Origin: a virus
Length of the DNA stretch: 62,470 nucleotides
Reading direction: 5' to 3' (one strand)
Virus record (IMG/VR): IMGVR_UViG_3300034198_004474
Coordinates: 1-62,470 of that record
Both the position numbers and the translations under genes were made by a program. The stretch's first letter is position 1. Every line of letters starts with the position of its first letter. The notes beneath the pieces were generated by a model. It was not told where the DNA came from and searched no databases. It saw only the letters and a list, made by a program, of their open reading frames with translations. This document shows positions 24,138 to 31,361 of the stretch, one piece after another.

Positions 24138-24425
24138 ATGGATAGTAAAAAAGATTCAAGACTAGTAAGAGCAAAGGTGGAGGGTTATAACAAACCAAAG
24201 AAGACACCGTCTCATCCAACGAAGTCACACATCGTTGTGGCGAAGGAAGGCGATAAGGTTAAGACAATACGGTTTGGACAGCAGGGTGTGTCTGGGTCTC
24301 CGAAGAAGGAAGGCGAGTCTGAGGCTTATAAGAACAGGAGAGAGGCGTTCAAGGCAAGACACGCAGCAAACATTGCAAAGGGTAAGATGAGTGCGGCATA
24401 CTGGGCAGATAAGGTAAAGTGGTAA
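24138..24425 (+). CDS. Conserved phage protein, ARH..NIAKGKMSAAYWADKVKW family
   Basis: A 95-residue basic protein with a disordered Lys/Pro-rich N-terminus, a KTIRFGQQGVSG strand and a strongly conserved C-terminal motif, FKARHAANIAKGKMSAAYWA. I know this domain as a recurrent one in many unrelated phages, often in virion or genome-associated proteins. It may bind DNA or the capsid. It is one base downstream of the Tad2-like gene. Confidence 0.7.
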   Translation: MDSKKDSRLVRAKVEGYNKPKKTPSHPTKSHIVVAKEGDKVKTIRFGQQGVSGSPKKEGESEAYKNRREAFKARHAANIAKGKMSAAYWADKVKW

Positions 24426-24441
24426 ATATAGATAAAGTAAC

Positions 24442-24846
24442 ATGGTAAAGCATTTATATACAGACGCAAACTATGAATATACACTAGAAGTGATATTTAC
24501 CGATAATGTAAAGAAAGCACTAAAGGCATTATTTAAAAGGTGGAAGATGGATGATGAGGCACTAGATGCTGAAGGATTTACCGTATGTTGCAAAGATGAC
24601 ATTACAAAGTATGCTTTGATATTTGACATTAATAAACTTACAGATAACCTTATTAGTCATGAGGTGCTTCATATATCTTGCTTCATATTAGACGATAGGA
24701 CTATTGACCTTGCAGGTGGTAACAACGACTACGAGAACTTAGCGTGGCTTAATGGACATTTGAACGATATGGTTAGACAGGTGATAGAGAAAGAAAGGAT
24801 TACAATACATTCAACATTAATTAAATCAAAGACAAAAAAACTATGA
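24442..24846 (+). CDS. Small zincin-like putative metallopeptidase
   Basis: A 134-residue protein with HEVLHISCF (HExxH) near residue 74 in a hydrophobic helix, followed about 30 residues later by DYENLAWLNGHLND, which could provide the third zinc ligand. The layout matches short phage proteins annotated as putative metallopeptidases. The substrate is unknown. Its stop overlaps the next gene's start. Confidence 0.6.
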   Translation: MVKHLYTDANYEYTLEVIFTDNVKKALKALFKRWKMDDEALDAEGFTVCCKDDITKYALIFDINKLTDNLISHEVLHISCFILDDRTIDLAGGNNDYENLAWLNGHLNDMVRQVIEKERITIHSTLIKSKTKKL

Positions 24847-25361
24847 GCAGAACAGAGTACCTGATTTCGCAGGAACACGAAACAGACCTAACATTAGAGT
24901 TAGCAGATAGACTGCTAAAGGATAACTTTAACGCAAGCAATACGGTGGTAGTAACCGTGTCGACAGACTACTCGTCTAATGTTGGACAGCTGTTGCGCCA
25001 TGCACTAACGAAGGATGGTGAGATTTGTGACGGCTTTGGTATAGACGTACCATACCCAGACGAGAAGTGGGACGATAAATACACATACGAGTTAGCGTCA
25101 TTGTTGAGCCTGTATAGATACAAGATGCATGGAAAGAAGATACTCTTAGTTGAGGCTGGAGTTATTAGGGGTTCAAACTATAGGTTTGTGGTAGACTGTA
25201 TTAAAAAGTTAGACCAACAGAGCAAGGTATACACACTGGCGTTGTTTGAGAACGAAGGTTCAGCGTTCAAGTCTGACTTCGTTGGGGATTTCTATGACAA
25301 CGAAGTAGAAGACCTAACATTTTGGTGGGAGAAAGAAAACAATCATTGGGTAAATGGATAA
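24843..25361 (+). CDS. Phosphoribosyltransferase-like fold protein (uncertain)
   Basis: A 172-residue alpha/beta protein. Residues 34-45 (NTVVVTVSTDYS) and 97-115 (GKKILLVEAGVIRGSNYRFV) have the strand-loop pattern of a type I phosphoribosyltransferase, where the PRPP loop reads LVDDVxxTGxT. Here the two acidic residues are reduced to E-A, so catalysis may be lost. A tail KENNHWVNG follows. Overlap with both neighbours shows operon packing. Confidence 0.4.
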   Translation: MSRTEYLISQEHETDLTLELADRLLKDNFNASNTVVVTVSTDYSSNVGQLLRHALTKDGEICDGFGIDVPYPDEKWDDKYTYELASLLSLYRYKMHGKKILLVEAGVIRGSNYRFVVDCIKKLDQQSKVYTLALFENEGSAFKSDFVGDFYDNEVEDLTFWWEKENNHWVNG

Positions 25362-25701
25362 GATGATAGAAATAATATTAATAGCATCATTTTTTATTAT
25401 AATAGTAGCATTTTTATATCTAATTTATTTAGGAAATAAAAACAATCCAATGTCAATATCAGCAACAGAAGATATTATGAAAATAAATAATATGAAACAA
25501 ACAGCAGTAGAATGGTTGGAAGAACAATTTGAAGAATCATATAGTTATATTAATGAAATATTTAAAGAAACTATTGAACAAGCCAAAGCAATGCACAGGG
25601 AGGAGATAATTAATAGTTTTTTTGAAGGTGCTTATGGTGGTGATAATATAAGTGGCGAACAATACTACAACGAAACATTTAATAAAATACAAACAATATG
25701 A
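25354..25701 (+). CDS. TAVEWL / REEI family protein with N-terminal membrane helix
   Basis: A 115-residue protein. Residues 4-27 form a strong transmembrane helix (IEIILIASFFIIIVAFLYLI). From Met 47 the sequence MKQTAVEWLEEQ, A.AMHREEIINSF..GA and GEQYYNETF matches the family of 14203-14403. This copy is therefore membrane-anchored unless translation starts at Met 47 (25492), where the conserved domain begins. Overlap of its first codons with the previous stop supports the longer form. Function unknown. Confidence 0.65.
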   Translation: MDKMIEIILIASFFIIIVAFLYLIYLGNKNNPMSISATEDIMKINNMKQTAVEWLEEQFEESYSYINEIFKETIEQAKAMHREEIINSFFEGAYGGDNISGEQYYNETFNKIQTI

Positions 25702-26135
25702 TAAAAAAAGGAACAAAGTTAATTAAAAAAGGATTCCCAGTACAGGACTTTACTGAGGGTAGTAGCTATGAGGTGAAGAGTGTAAACGATGACGGGGTTA
25801 TCATAGTCTGTGACTTGGGGTATGGTGTATCGTTCAAGCCTTACCTTTGGCAATACTTTTACCAACCAACAAGTGAGGAGTTAAAGTATTCAAGCAAGAA
25901 GAAAGAACTGTTAGACTTCTTGGTATGGCAAAATAAAAATGGATACATTGCAGACCTTGACTACGAACAGATAGCAGACTCGTACACATCGAACAGGAAG
26001 CCAACGGCAGCGATAGATGTACTAACACACTACCAGCAATGGCGACTAGACGTCCATGATGACATTAAGTACACATCGAAAGAGATAACGAATGCCATTG
26101 ACAGCATACTAGAATACATATATAAACTAAATTAA
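25698..26135 (+). CDS. Hypothetical protein with SH3-like N-terminus
   Basis: A 145-residue protein. The N-terminal 60 residues (KKGTKLIKKGFPVQDF, SYEVKSV, GVIIVCDLGYGVSF) look like a small beta-barrel seen in phage proteins that start with a KG..L+..G pattern. The C-terminal part is helical. Its start overlaps the previous stop by four bases. Confidence 0.6.
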   Translation: MIKKGTKLIKKGFPVQDFTEGSSYEVKSVNDDGVIIVCDLGYGVSFKPYLWQYFYQPTSEELKYSSKKKELLDFLVWQNKNGYIADLDYEQIADSYTSNRKPTAAIDVLTHYQQWRLDVHDDIKYTSKEITNAIDSILEYIYKLN

Positions 26136-26145
26136 ATTAAACAAA

Positions 26146-26508
26146 ATGATAAACAGAGAAAAACTATCAGTAAGACTGAAACTAGAAATCGAAAACGGTA
26201 AGATGCTTCACCGTGCAGGGCTAAAGAAAGCACTAGAGCTAGTCGAAGGACTAGACGAAGACGAAGTAGTTGAACCAGAGACACTAGCGATGGAGGTATA
26301 CAACAACCTAATGGAAAGCGAAGACTGCGACTTAGATGTAAGACACGATACATTCTCAGACGAAAGCGGAAGCTGGGTAGCTCTAGAGTCAGACGACTCG
26401 CCATACATCGTATCACTAGACTTCTCTGGCGATGGAACAAGGCTAGAAAACGTACAGGTATTCAAGAAGACACAAACAATAGTAGAAAACGAAAGTAAAG
26501 TATTTTAA
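26146..26508 (+). CDS. Acidic hypothetical protein before the chaperonin gene
   Basis: A 120-residue acidic protein (an EGLDEDEVVEPETL stretch and many Asp/Glu) ending in a beta-rich segment (SWVALESDDSPYIVSLDF). It stops one base before the chaperonin start, so the two are probably co-transcribed. A substrate-adaptor role is conceivable but purely positional. No family recognised. Confidence 0.65.
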   Translation: MINREKLSVRLKLEIENGKMLHRAGLKKALELVEGLDEDEVVEPETLAMEVYNNLMESEDCDLDVRHDTFSDESGSWVALESDDSPYIVSLDFSGDGTRLENVQVFKKTQTIVENESKVF

Positions 26509-26509
26509 T

Positions 26510-28099
26510 ATGGCAATAGTAAAACAAGTCCACTTTGGACAGGAAGCAAAAGACTCCCTATTAAAAGGGATAAACACAATAGCAGACGCAGTAAAGAGCA
26601 CACTCGGAGCAAGGGGTAACACCGTGTTGATTGAATCAGAGTTTCATGTAGGTGGATTAACAATAACAAAGGATGGTGTAACCGTGGCAAACAGTATCAA
26701 CCTAATGAACCCAACAGAGAATCTAGCCGTTGTAATGATGAAACAAGCCGCTGACAAGACCGCAGTAACAGCTGGAGATGGAACAACGACAAGCATCGTA
26801 TTGACACAGGGGATAGTATTAGAGTCTGAGGCTAAACTAAAGCCACACATGAACAAGACAGAGGTAATGAGACACATCCGTAAGGCGGCCAAAGAAGTTG
26901 AGAAAAAACTAGACGAAACATCTGTAAAGGTTAGTGGGGATACGTTAAAATACGTTGCCGCCATTAGTGCGAATAACGATGAAGAAATAGGGGGTATTAT
27001 ATCAGCTGCATACGAAAGCGTTGGTGATGGCGGAGTTGTTACAGTAGAGAACAGCACTGGTGCCAAGACGTATAGCACAACGATAAAGGGAATGAAGGTA
27101 GACAGGGGATGGGCAAGTAAGTACTTCATCAACAGTCAAAAGACACAGGAGTGTATCCTTGAAAACCCTTACATCTTGGTTGCAGACCTAGAAATAAACC
27201 TAGTGGCCTCAATCGAACACCTATTAATGCATGCCATGAGCGAGAACAGACCAATACTAATCATCGGTGAGGTAAGCGAGCAGGTTCTTAATGCGTTGAA
27301 CACAAACGTGCAGAGAGGGATAATTAAAATCTGTTCAATCATACCTCCTAACTTTGGTTACAAGAAAGGAGAGGAAATGGCAGACATCGCAGCATACGTT
27401 GGAGGTAAATATATCAGCGAAGGAACTGGGGATAACTTGGAGTTAGTTAAGACAACAGACTTAGGTAAGGCTAAGAGAGTCATCGTTGGATTGAAGCATA
27501 CGATTATCATGACAGACGATGAAGCCAATGAGAAGTCGTTACCAGAAAGAATAGAGGGATTAGAAATTGAGATGGCAGAGAAGGATAACATAGACGAGAA
27601 GAACTACATCGCATCAAGGATTGCAAACCTAAAGGGTGGAGTTGCAGTGATTACGGTTGGTGCAAACTCAGACATCGAGCTAAAGGAGAAGAGAGATAGA
27701 GTTGACGATGCTGTATGTGCAACAAAGGCAGCGATAGAAGACGGTATCCTGTCTGGTGGTGGAATAGCGTTGTATGACATCAGTAAAGAGATGACCTACG
27801 GAGACGATGAAGACGGTAGGGTTGCTTGGGCGATACTAAGTGAGGCTATGCAGTATCCATTCAGACAAATCTTAATAAACGCAGGGAAGGATGTAAAGAA
27901 GGCCGAGGAAGAAATGGTTCTTAGAGACTTAGGGTTTGGATACGATGTGAAAGAAGAGAGGTTTGGGAACATGATGGAGTTCGGGATTATCGACCCAACT
28001 AAGGTAACAAAGAGCGCACTAGAGAATGCTGTTAGTGTTGCAACGACTATATTGTCAACAAACTGCATTGTAACAAACGTAAGGGCAATAAATGAGTAA
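26510..28099 (+). CDS. groEL: Phage GroEL-type chaperonin
   Basis: A 529-residue group I chaperonin, against about 548 for E. coli GroEL. Conserved sites are intact: TKDGVTVA at 53-60, the nucleotide-binding GDGTTT at 89-94, KGGVAVI at 375-381, VDDAVCAT at 398-405 with the ATPase Asp, and GILSGGG at 412-418. The C-terminal GGM repeat is missing; the protein stops shortly after the equatorial helix (TNVRAINE). It should form folding rings for virion or giant proteins. The stop overlaps a small membrane-protein gene, and groES follows. Confidence 0.93.
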   Translation: MAIVKQVHFGQEAKDSLLKGINTIADAVKSTLGARGNTVLIESEFHVGGLTITKDGVTVANSINLMNPTENLAVVMMKQAADKTAVTAGDGTTTSIVLTQGIVLESEAKLKPHMNKTEVMRHIRKAAKEVEKKLDETSVKVSGDTLKYVAAISANNDEEIGGIISAAYESVGDGGVVTVENSTGAKTYSTTIKGMKVDRGWASKYFINSQKTQECILENPYILVADLEINLVASIEHLLMHAMSENRPILIIGEVSEQVLNALNTNVQRGIIKICSIIPPNFGYKKGEEMADIAAYVGGKYISEGTGDNLELVKTTDLGKAKRVIVGLKHTIIMTDDEANEKSLPERIEGLEIEMAEKDNIDEKNYIASRIANLKGGVAVITVGANSDIELKEKRDRVDDAVCATKAAIEDGILSGGGIALYDISKEMTYGDDEDGRVAWAILSEAMQYPFRQILINAGKDVKKAEEEMVLRDLGFGYDVKEERFGNMMEFGIIDPTKVTKSALENAVSVATTILSTNCIVTNVRAINE

Positions 28100-28259
28100 G
28101 TTTTTTTTTAAGTTCATAGGCATAAAGCCTGACGGTAACGGGTTCTATAAGTACAACCCGTTACTTTGGACAATTGTTGTACTAGCAAGTATAGCAAACG
28201 GTATTGGCGAGTGTATAGAGTATTTTATAAACAGTAAAAATGAAATTTTAAGTAAATGA
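28092..28259 (+). CDS. Small membrane protein between groEL and groES (55 aa)
   Basis: The frame runs from ATG at 28092-28094 to TGA at 28257-28259. It overlaps the groEL stop by eight bases and the groES start by four, so it is translationally tied to both. It has a basic Phe-rich N-terminus, a single transmembrane helix (LLWTIVVLASIANGIGECI, residues about 24-42) and a short polar tail. Bacterial groESL operons do not contain such a gene. It may tether the chaperonin to the membrane, or be unrelated. Confidence 0.65.
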   Translation: MSKFFFKFIGIKPDGNGFYKYNPLLWTIVVLASIANGIGECIEYFINSKNEILSK

Positions 28260-28519
28260 AAGCATTAGGTAAGTACATAGTAATTAAAAAAATAGTAGAG
28301 GAAAAGACGAGTAAGTCTGGGTTGGTTTTAACGGCATCAGACTTGGCCGACTTGAGGTACTCTAAGGGTAAGGTTCAACTTGTTGGAACGGAAATAAAGC
28401 ACATCAACGAAGGAGATATTGTTTACTACGACAAGGTAGCCGCATTTGACATCAGACTAGATGGTGTAATGCAATCAGTTATAAAGGAGAACGATGTCGT
28501 TGTTTGTACTCCTGATTAA
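28256..28519 (+). CDS. groES: Phage GroES-type co-chaperonin
   Basis: An 87-residue protein, slightly shorter than host GroES (about 95). It has the N-terminal strand KALGKYIVIKK, a mobile loop TSKSGLVLTAS (18-28) with the hydrophobic tripeptide that contacts GroEL, and the barrel motif NEGDIVYYDK (51-60). It would cap the phage GroEL, or host GroEL. The order is GroEL first, opposite to bacteria. Its last 41 bases overlap a convergent regulator gene. Confidence 0.88.
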   Translation: MKALGKYIVIKKIVEEKTSKSGLVLTASDLADLRYSKGKVQLVGTEIKHINEGDIVYYDKVAAFDIRLDGVMQSVIKENDVVVCTPD

Positions 28520-28928
28520 TTAAAGCAAAGTTATGCCTGTAGCCCTTAGCTCTTAGGGGTGTAAAGTTTGGCAACACACTATTCCTTTGGTAGAAATCAT
28601 TTATAGGATTTTCACCAAGAAGCATTTTATAGAAATCGGTAACGATTTCTTTTGCTTTTGGGGATAGTCCATATATTTTAGTCCTCTTAGAGTCGGTGTC
28701 CTTAAAGACATAAAGAAGCCCATTTTTAAGGAGCCATTTTAGTCTACCAAACCTATATGGAAGGATTTTCTGTGCTTGATTGAAGGTATCCTCGGTAAAA
28801 TAAGACTCGTGGAACAGGAAACAGATTAGACCCAAGTCGTCTTCGTTTAAGTCGTGTTTTGCCTTTATAGTAGATTTAATTAAAATTATGTACTTTAAGA
28901 AATTGTGTTTTTCTTTATCGTATCTCAT
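28479..28928 (-). CDS. Winged-helix transcriptional regulator-like protein
   Basis: A 149-residue protein if started at MRYDKEKH (28926-28928). A longer frame to 29051 runs through the divergent promoter and is unlikely. The middle region (FNQAQKILPYRFGRLKWLLKNGLLYVF) resembles the recognition helix and wing of a MarR-like winged helix, and SPKAKEIVTDFYKML follows. A TATCTTTG element on this strand sits six bases before the start. It is the only clear regulator-like gene in the rightward part, set divergently to the gene at 28958. Confidence 0.6.
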   Translation of the reverse strand: MRYDKEKHNFLKYIILIKSTIKAKHDLNEDDLGLICFLFHESYFTEDTFNQAQKILPYRFGRLKWLLKNGLLYVFKDTDSKRTKIYGLSPKAKEIVTDFYKMLLGENPINDFYQRNSVLPNFTPLRAKGYRHNFALINQEYKQRHRSPL

Positions 28929-28934
28929 ATTTGA

Positions 28935-28953
28935 CAAAGATATCATATATTTG
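28935..28953. promoter_or_regulatory. Overlapping divergent -7 elements
   Basis: On the minus strand TATCTTTG (28935-28942) lies six bases upstream of the regulator start at 28928. On the plus strand TATATTTG (28946-28953) lies four bases before the ATG at 28958. The two elements are separated by three bases, so the promoters probably exclude each other, a typical switch arrangement. Confidence 0.5.
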
Positions 28954-28957
28954 CATA

Positions 28958-29236
28958 ATGTCACTAGGTAGAACAGCAAAATTTTATAGGGATAATCCAG
29001 ATGCCAGAAAACGACATAGGGAATATCAGGCAGAATACCAAAAGTCACCATTTCAAGTAGCGAAGAGAGTTGAGTTGAATAAGTTTAATAGAGACAATGG
29101 AACGTATGGTAACGGTGATGGTAAGGATGCAGCTCATAAAAACTCTAAAATAGTCGGGTTTAAGAGTGCATCTGCAAATAGAGGAGATAAAAACGACAGC
29201 GCTGGAGATAGAAGAGCTAGGGGTGGTAAAAAATAA
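28958..29236 (+). CDS. Conserved NGDGKD-motif phage protein
   Basis: A 92-residue basic protein. SLGRTAKFYRDNPDARKRHR, then R.ELNKFNRDNGTYGNGDGKDAAHK and a basic disordered tail with ANRGDKND is a layout I recall from crAss-like and other Bacteroidota phages. It could be a minor virion or DNA-associated protein. The start used is the ATG placed four bases after the -7 element; the upstream in-frame Met codons lie within the promoter. Confidence 0.7.
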   Translation: MSLGRTAKFYRDNPDARKRHREYQAEYQKSPFQVAKRVELNKFNRDNGTYGNGDGKDAAHKNSKIVGFKSASANRGDKNDSAGDRRARGGKK

Positions 29237-29257
29237 CTTAAAAAATAAAAACATAAA

Positions 29258-29953
29258 ATGGCAGTATATAAACAACAATTAACAAACGGATACTCAAGAG
29301 CAGTAGCAGTAACACCTTCAGATACTCTTTTTATAACAAATCCAGCACAAGGAAATGATAAGCAATCGCTGGCTTCATTAACAGGGACACTAACTAGTGG
29401 CTCTTTAACAAGTGTTACAATTGGAACCGCTGGCAAGGGATATATTGTACCCCCACAGATTATTGTAGGCACCGAATGGGCAGCAAGCACTGCAATTACA
29501 GCTGGAGCTCAAATATTTTACGGTGCTAATTTATATACAGTTATTGCAAGTGGAACTACATCAACGACTCCTCCAACTGATACATCAGGGCTTACAATAA
29601 CTGATGGAACTGCACAATACAGATGGGTAGGTATAGCAGCTAAAGTAAGTGCTGTAATAAATGGAAACAATACAATTGGCGGTGCATTAACACTTGTTAT
29701 AGATAACAAAGGAAGCGGATATAGTGCAGCTCCAGCACTTACAGTTGTTGGTGGAACATTTGCTCCAAATCTACCTGTTGAGGGTGCATTTATTCAGTGT
29801 TACGCAGTATCTACATATACAGTTAATGTATTAACAGTTGGTGGTGATTCGGTAAAATTTACACTTACTGCTGGAAACCAAACATTGCCAGTATTGGTAA
29901 CAAAAGTATTTGCAACAAACACAACAGCAACAGACATAATCGCAATGTGGTAA
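29258..29953 (+). CDS. Virion decoration-like protein with G.GY repeats
   Basis: A 231-residue Thr/Ser/Ala/Gly-rich beta protein. GKGYIVPPQIIVG (about 59-71) and GSGYSAAPALTVVGG (about 151-165) are two copies of a short motif G.GY...P.(V/L)...G, separated by a W-containing insert. The same motif pair occurs in the adaptor gene at 43209. A capsid decoration or fibre role is likely. It lies ahead of the lysis genes. Confidence 0.65.
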   Translation: MAVYKQQLTNGYSRAVAVTPSDTLFITNPAQGNDKQSLASLTGTLTSGSLTSVTIGTAGKGYIVPPQIIVGTEWAASTAITAGAQIFYGANLYTVIASGTTSTTPPTDTSGLTITDGTAQYRWVGIAAKVSAVINGNNTIGGALTLVIDNKGSGYSAAPALTVVGGTFAPNLPVEGAFIQCYAVSTYTVNVLTVGGDSVKFTLTAGNQTLPVLVTKVFATNTTATDIIAMW

Positions 29954-29954
29954 T

Positions 29955-30188
29955 ATGGATATAAAACTTTCAAACTGGAACAAAGAGTCACACGCTACAC
30001 TGGTAATGCTAGGTGGTATTGTTGCGTCTTTAACGGCATTTATGCCTCAATTCTTAAGTGTACTACACGAAGCCCCGTTTACGATAAGTAACGAGGTTGA
30101 TAATTGGATTTTTTGGATTTTCAAAATGGCTACTGTAGTTCTTGCTGGGTTAAGTATTTTTTATAAATCACCAGAAGAAGCAAAATGA
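29955..30188 (+). CDS. Holin candidate with two membrane helices
   Basis: A 77-residue protein with two hydrophobic segments (about 16-37, LVMLGGIVASLTAFM; and 52-70, IFWIFKMATVVLAGLS) and a charged C-terminal tail (SPEEAK). This is a class II holin layout. It precedes a second membrane protein and an endolysin. Its stop overlaps the next start by four bases. Confidence 0.6.
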   Translation: MDIKLSNWNKESHATLVMLGGIVASLTAFMPQFLSVLHEAPFTISNEVDNWIFWIFKMATVVLAGLSIFYKSPEEAK

Positions 30189-30544
30189 TTGATGTAGTTA
30201 TTGAGAAGATTAAGAACATTACACTTCCAATAGGTGTTATGTGGGGATTAATAGGAGCAAACATATATATATTTGGTTCTAAGAATGCGTTCACAATAGG
30301 ACAAAAGTTCATAATAATATTTAACGGTGTTGCTACAAGTTATCTAACTGGTATGCTATGCGAACATTATCATGTATCTACAGCGATAACAGCAGTTGTT
30401 GGGTACGCTAGTGGGATGTTTGGTTATTCAATTGTGGTTCAAGCAATAGAGAACCAAGCCAGCTGGATGCACTATTTTACATTGAAAGCTTGTGACTTAA
30501 TTGATGCATTTATTACTAGACTTAAAAAAATAATATCAAAATAA
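30185..30544 (+). CDS. Second holin-like membrane protein
   Basis: A 119-residue protein with three hydrophobic stretches (about 12-31, 42-60, 67-90) and a basic C-terminal helix (TRLKKIISK). The pattern AVVGYASGMFG in the last membrane segment resembles phage holins of several types. With the upstream protein it may form a holin/antiholin pair. Confidence 0.6.
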   Translation: MIDVVIEKIKNITLPIGVMWGLIGANIYIFGSKNAFTIGQKFIIIFNGVATSYLTGMLCEHYHVSTAITAVVGYASGMFGYSIVVQAIENQASWMHYFTLKACDLIDAFITRLKKIISK

Positions 30545-30567
30545 CATTTTATTACAAATCAATGTAT

Positions 30568-30575
30568 TATATTTG
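30568..30575 (+). promoter_or_regulatory. Bacteroidota -7 element, TATATTTG
   Basis: TATATTTG ends five bases before the ATG at 30581. No convincing -33 TTG stands 18-20 bases upstream. It probably starts a transcript for the endolysin region. Confidence 0.45.
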
Positions 30576-30580
30576 TTGAC

Positions 30581-30865
30581 ATGAACTTAGAAAGAATACA
30601 TGACAGCGTCATTGAAGCAATCGGTGACAAGTATGATGACAAGGATTTATTTGCAAAACACTTCAATATTGCAATACGAAGAGTAAAGCCAAATGAAAAT
30701 GAAGACTCTATTCTGTATTCAGTTTTATACAGCATGCAGAATATGTTAAAAGACTATTCAAACAGCAAAGCAAAGACAAAGGCTGGTAAGTTTGGAAGAC
30801 TAATGGCAAAGATAGAGGTTGCAGTATTCCCGTTCTTAAAGAATATTAAAATTAAAATTAAATAA
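30581..30865 (+). CDS. Hypothetical helical protein in the lysis cassette
   Basis: A 94-residue protein, helical and basic toward the C-terminus (FPFLKNIKIKIK). It is one base ahead of the endolysin gene. No family was recognised; a spanin-like role is not supported because there is no membrane anchor. Confidence 0.6.
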   Translation: MNLERIHDSVIEAIGDKYDDKDLFAKHFNIAIRRVKPNENEDSILYSVLYSMQNMLKDYSNSKAKTKAGKFGRLMAKIEVAVFPFLKNIKIKIK

Positions 30866-30866
30866 T

Positions 30867-31343
30867 ATGGAGCAGCAATTAAAATTCAATAGCGTTTTAG
30901 ATATAGCAGTTTCGCAACTTGGAGTATCAGAGGTACCAAAAGGAAGCAACTGGGGTGAAGCGGTAAAAAAATACCTAGCTTCAGTAGGGATTACATTCCC
31001 AGCGAGCTGGTGCATGTCATTCGTATACTGGTGCGTTAACGAATACTGTAAGCAAAATAAAATTAAAAATCCATTAGTGAAAACAGGTGGAGTATTAGCA
31101 CAGTGGAATAAAATCCCAGCAGCAATGAAGGTAAGTACTCCTAAAGCTGGTGATATATTTATCATGGACTTTGGCTCAGGTCATGGTCACACAGGATTTG
31201 TTTCATCAGTAAAAGGAAGTAGAATAAATACTATCGAAGGAAACTCTAATGACGAAGGAAGCCGTGAAGGCTTTGAAGTTTGCAGAAAGCCTAACGGTAG
31301 ACTTATAAGTTCTTGCAAAGGATTTATAAGACTTGCATTTTAA
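30867..31343 (+). CDS. CHAP-domain endolysin
   Basis: A 158-residue peptidoglycan hydrolase. The catalytic Cys lies in SWCMSFVYWC (Cys 49), the His in GHGHTGF (His 108) and the third polar residue in EGN (about 124-126), the order of a CHAP Cys/His/Asn amidase or endopeptidase. There is no signal peptide, so it depends on a holin, and two candidates lie directly upstream. No separate cell-wall-binding domain is present. Confidence 0.85.
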   Translation: MEQQLKFNSVLDIAVSQLGVSEVPKGSNWGEAVKKYLASVGITFPASWCMSFVYWCVNEYCKQNKIKNPLVKTGGVLAQWNKIPAAMKVSTPKAGDIFIMDFGSGHGHTGFVSSVKGSRINTIEGNSNDEGSREGFEVCRKPNGRLISSCKGFIRLAF

Positions 31344-31361
31344 TAAAAAAAATTAAATAAT

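Noticed and set aside
24843-25361. Active phosphoribosyltransferase
   Set aside because: The acidic pair of the PRPP loop is not preserved, so only a remote fold similarity is noted.
26510-28519. Host contamination as the source of groEL/groES
   Set aside because: The genes overlap phage-type small genes, run in reversed order, and GroEL lacks the GGM tail, so they belong to the phage.
28929-29051. Longer N-terminus of the winged-helix regulator
   Set aside because: The extension runs through both divergent -7 elements and into the opposite gene; the Met at 28928 has a promoter at the usual distance.
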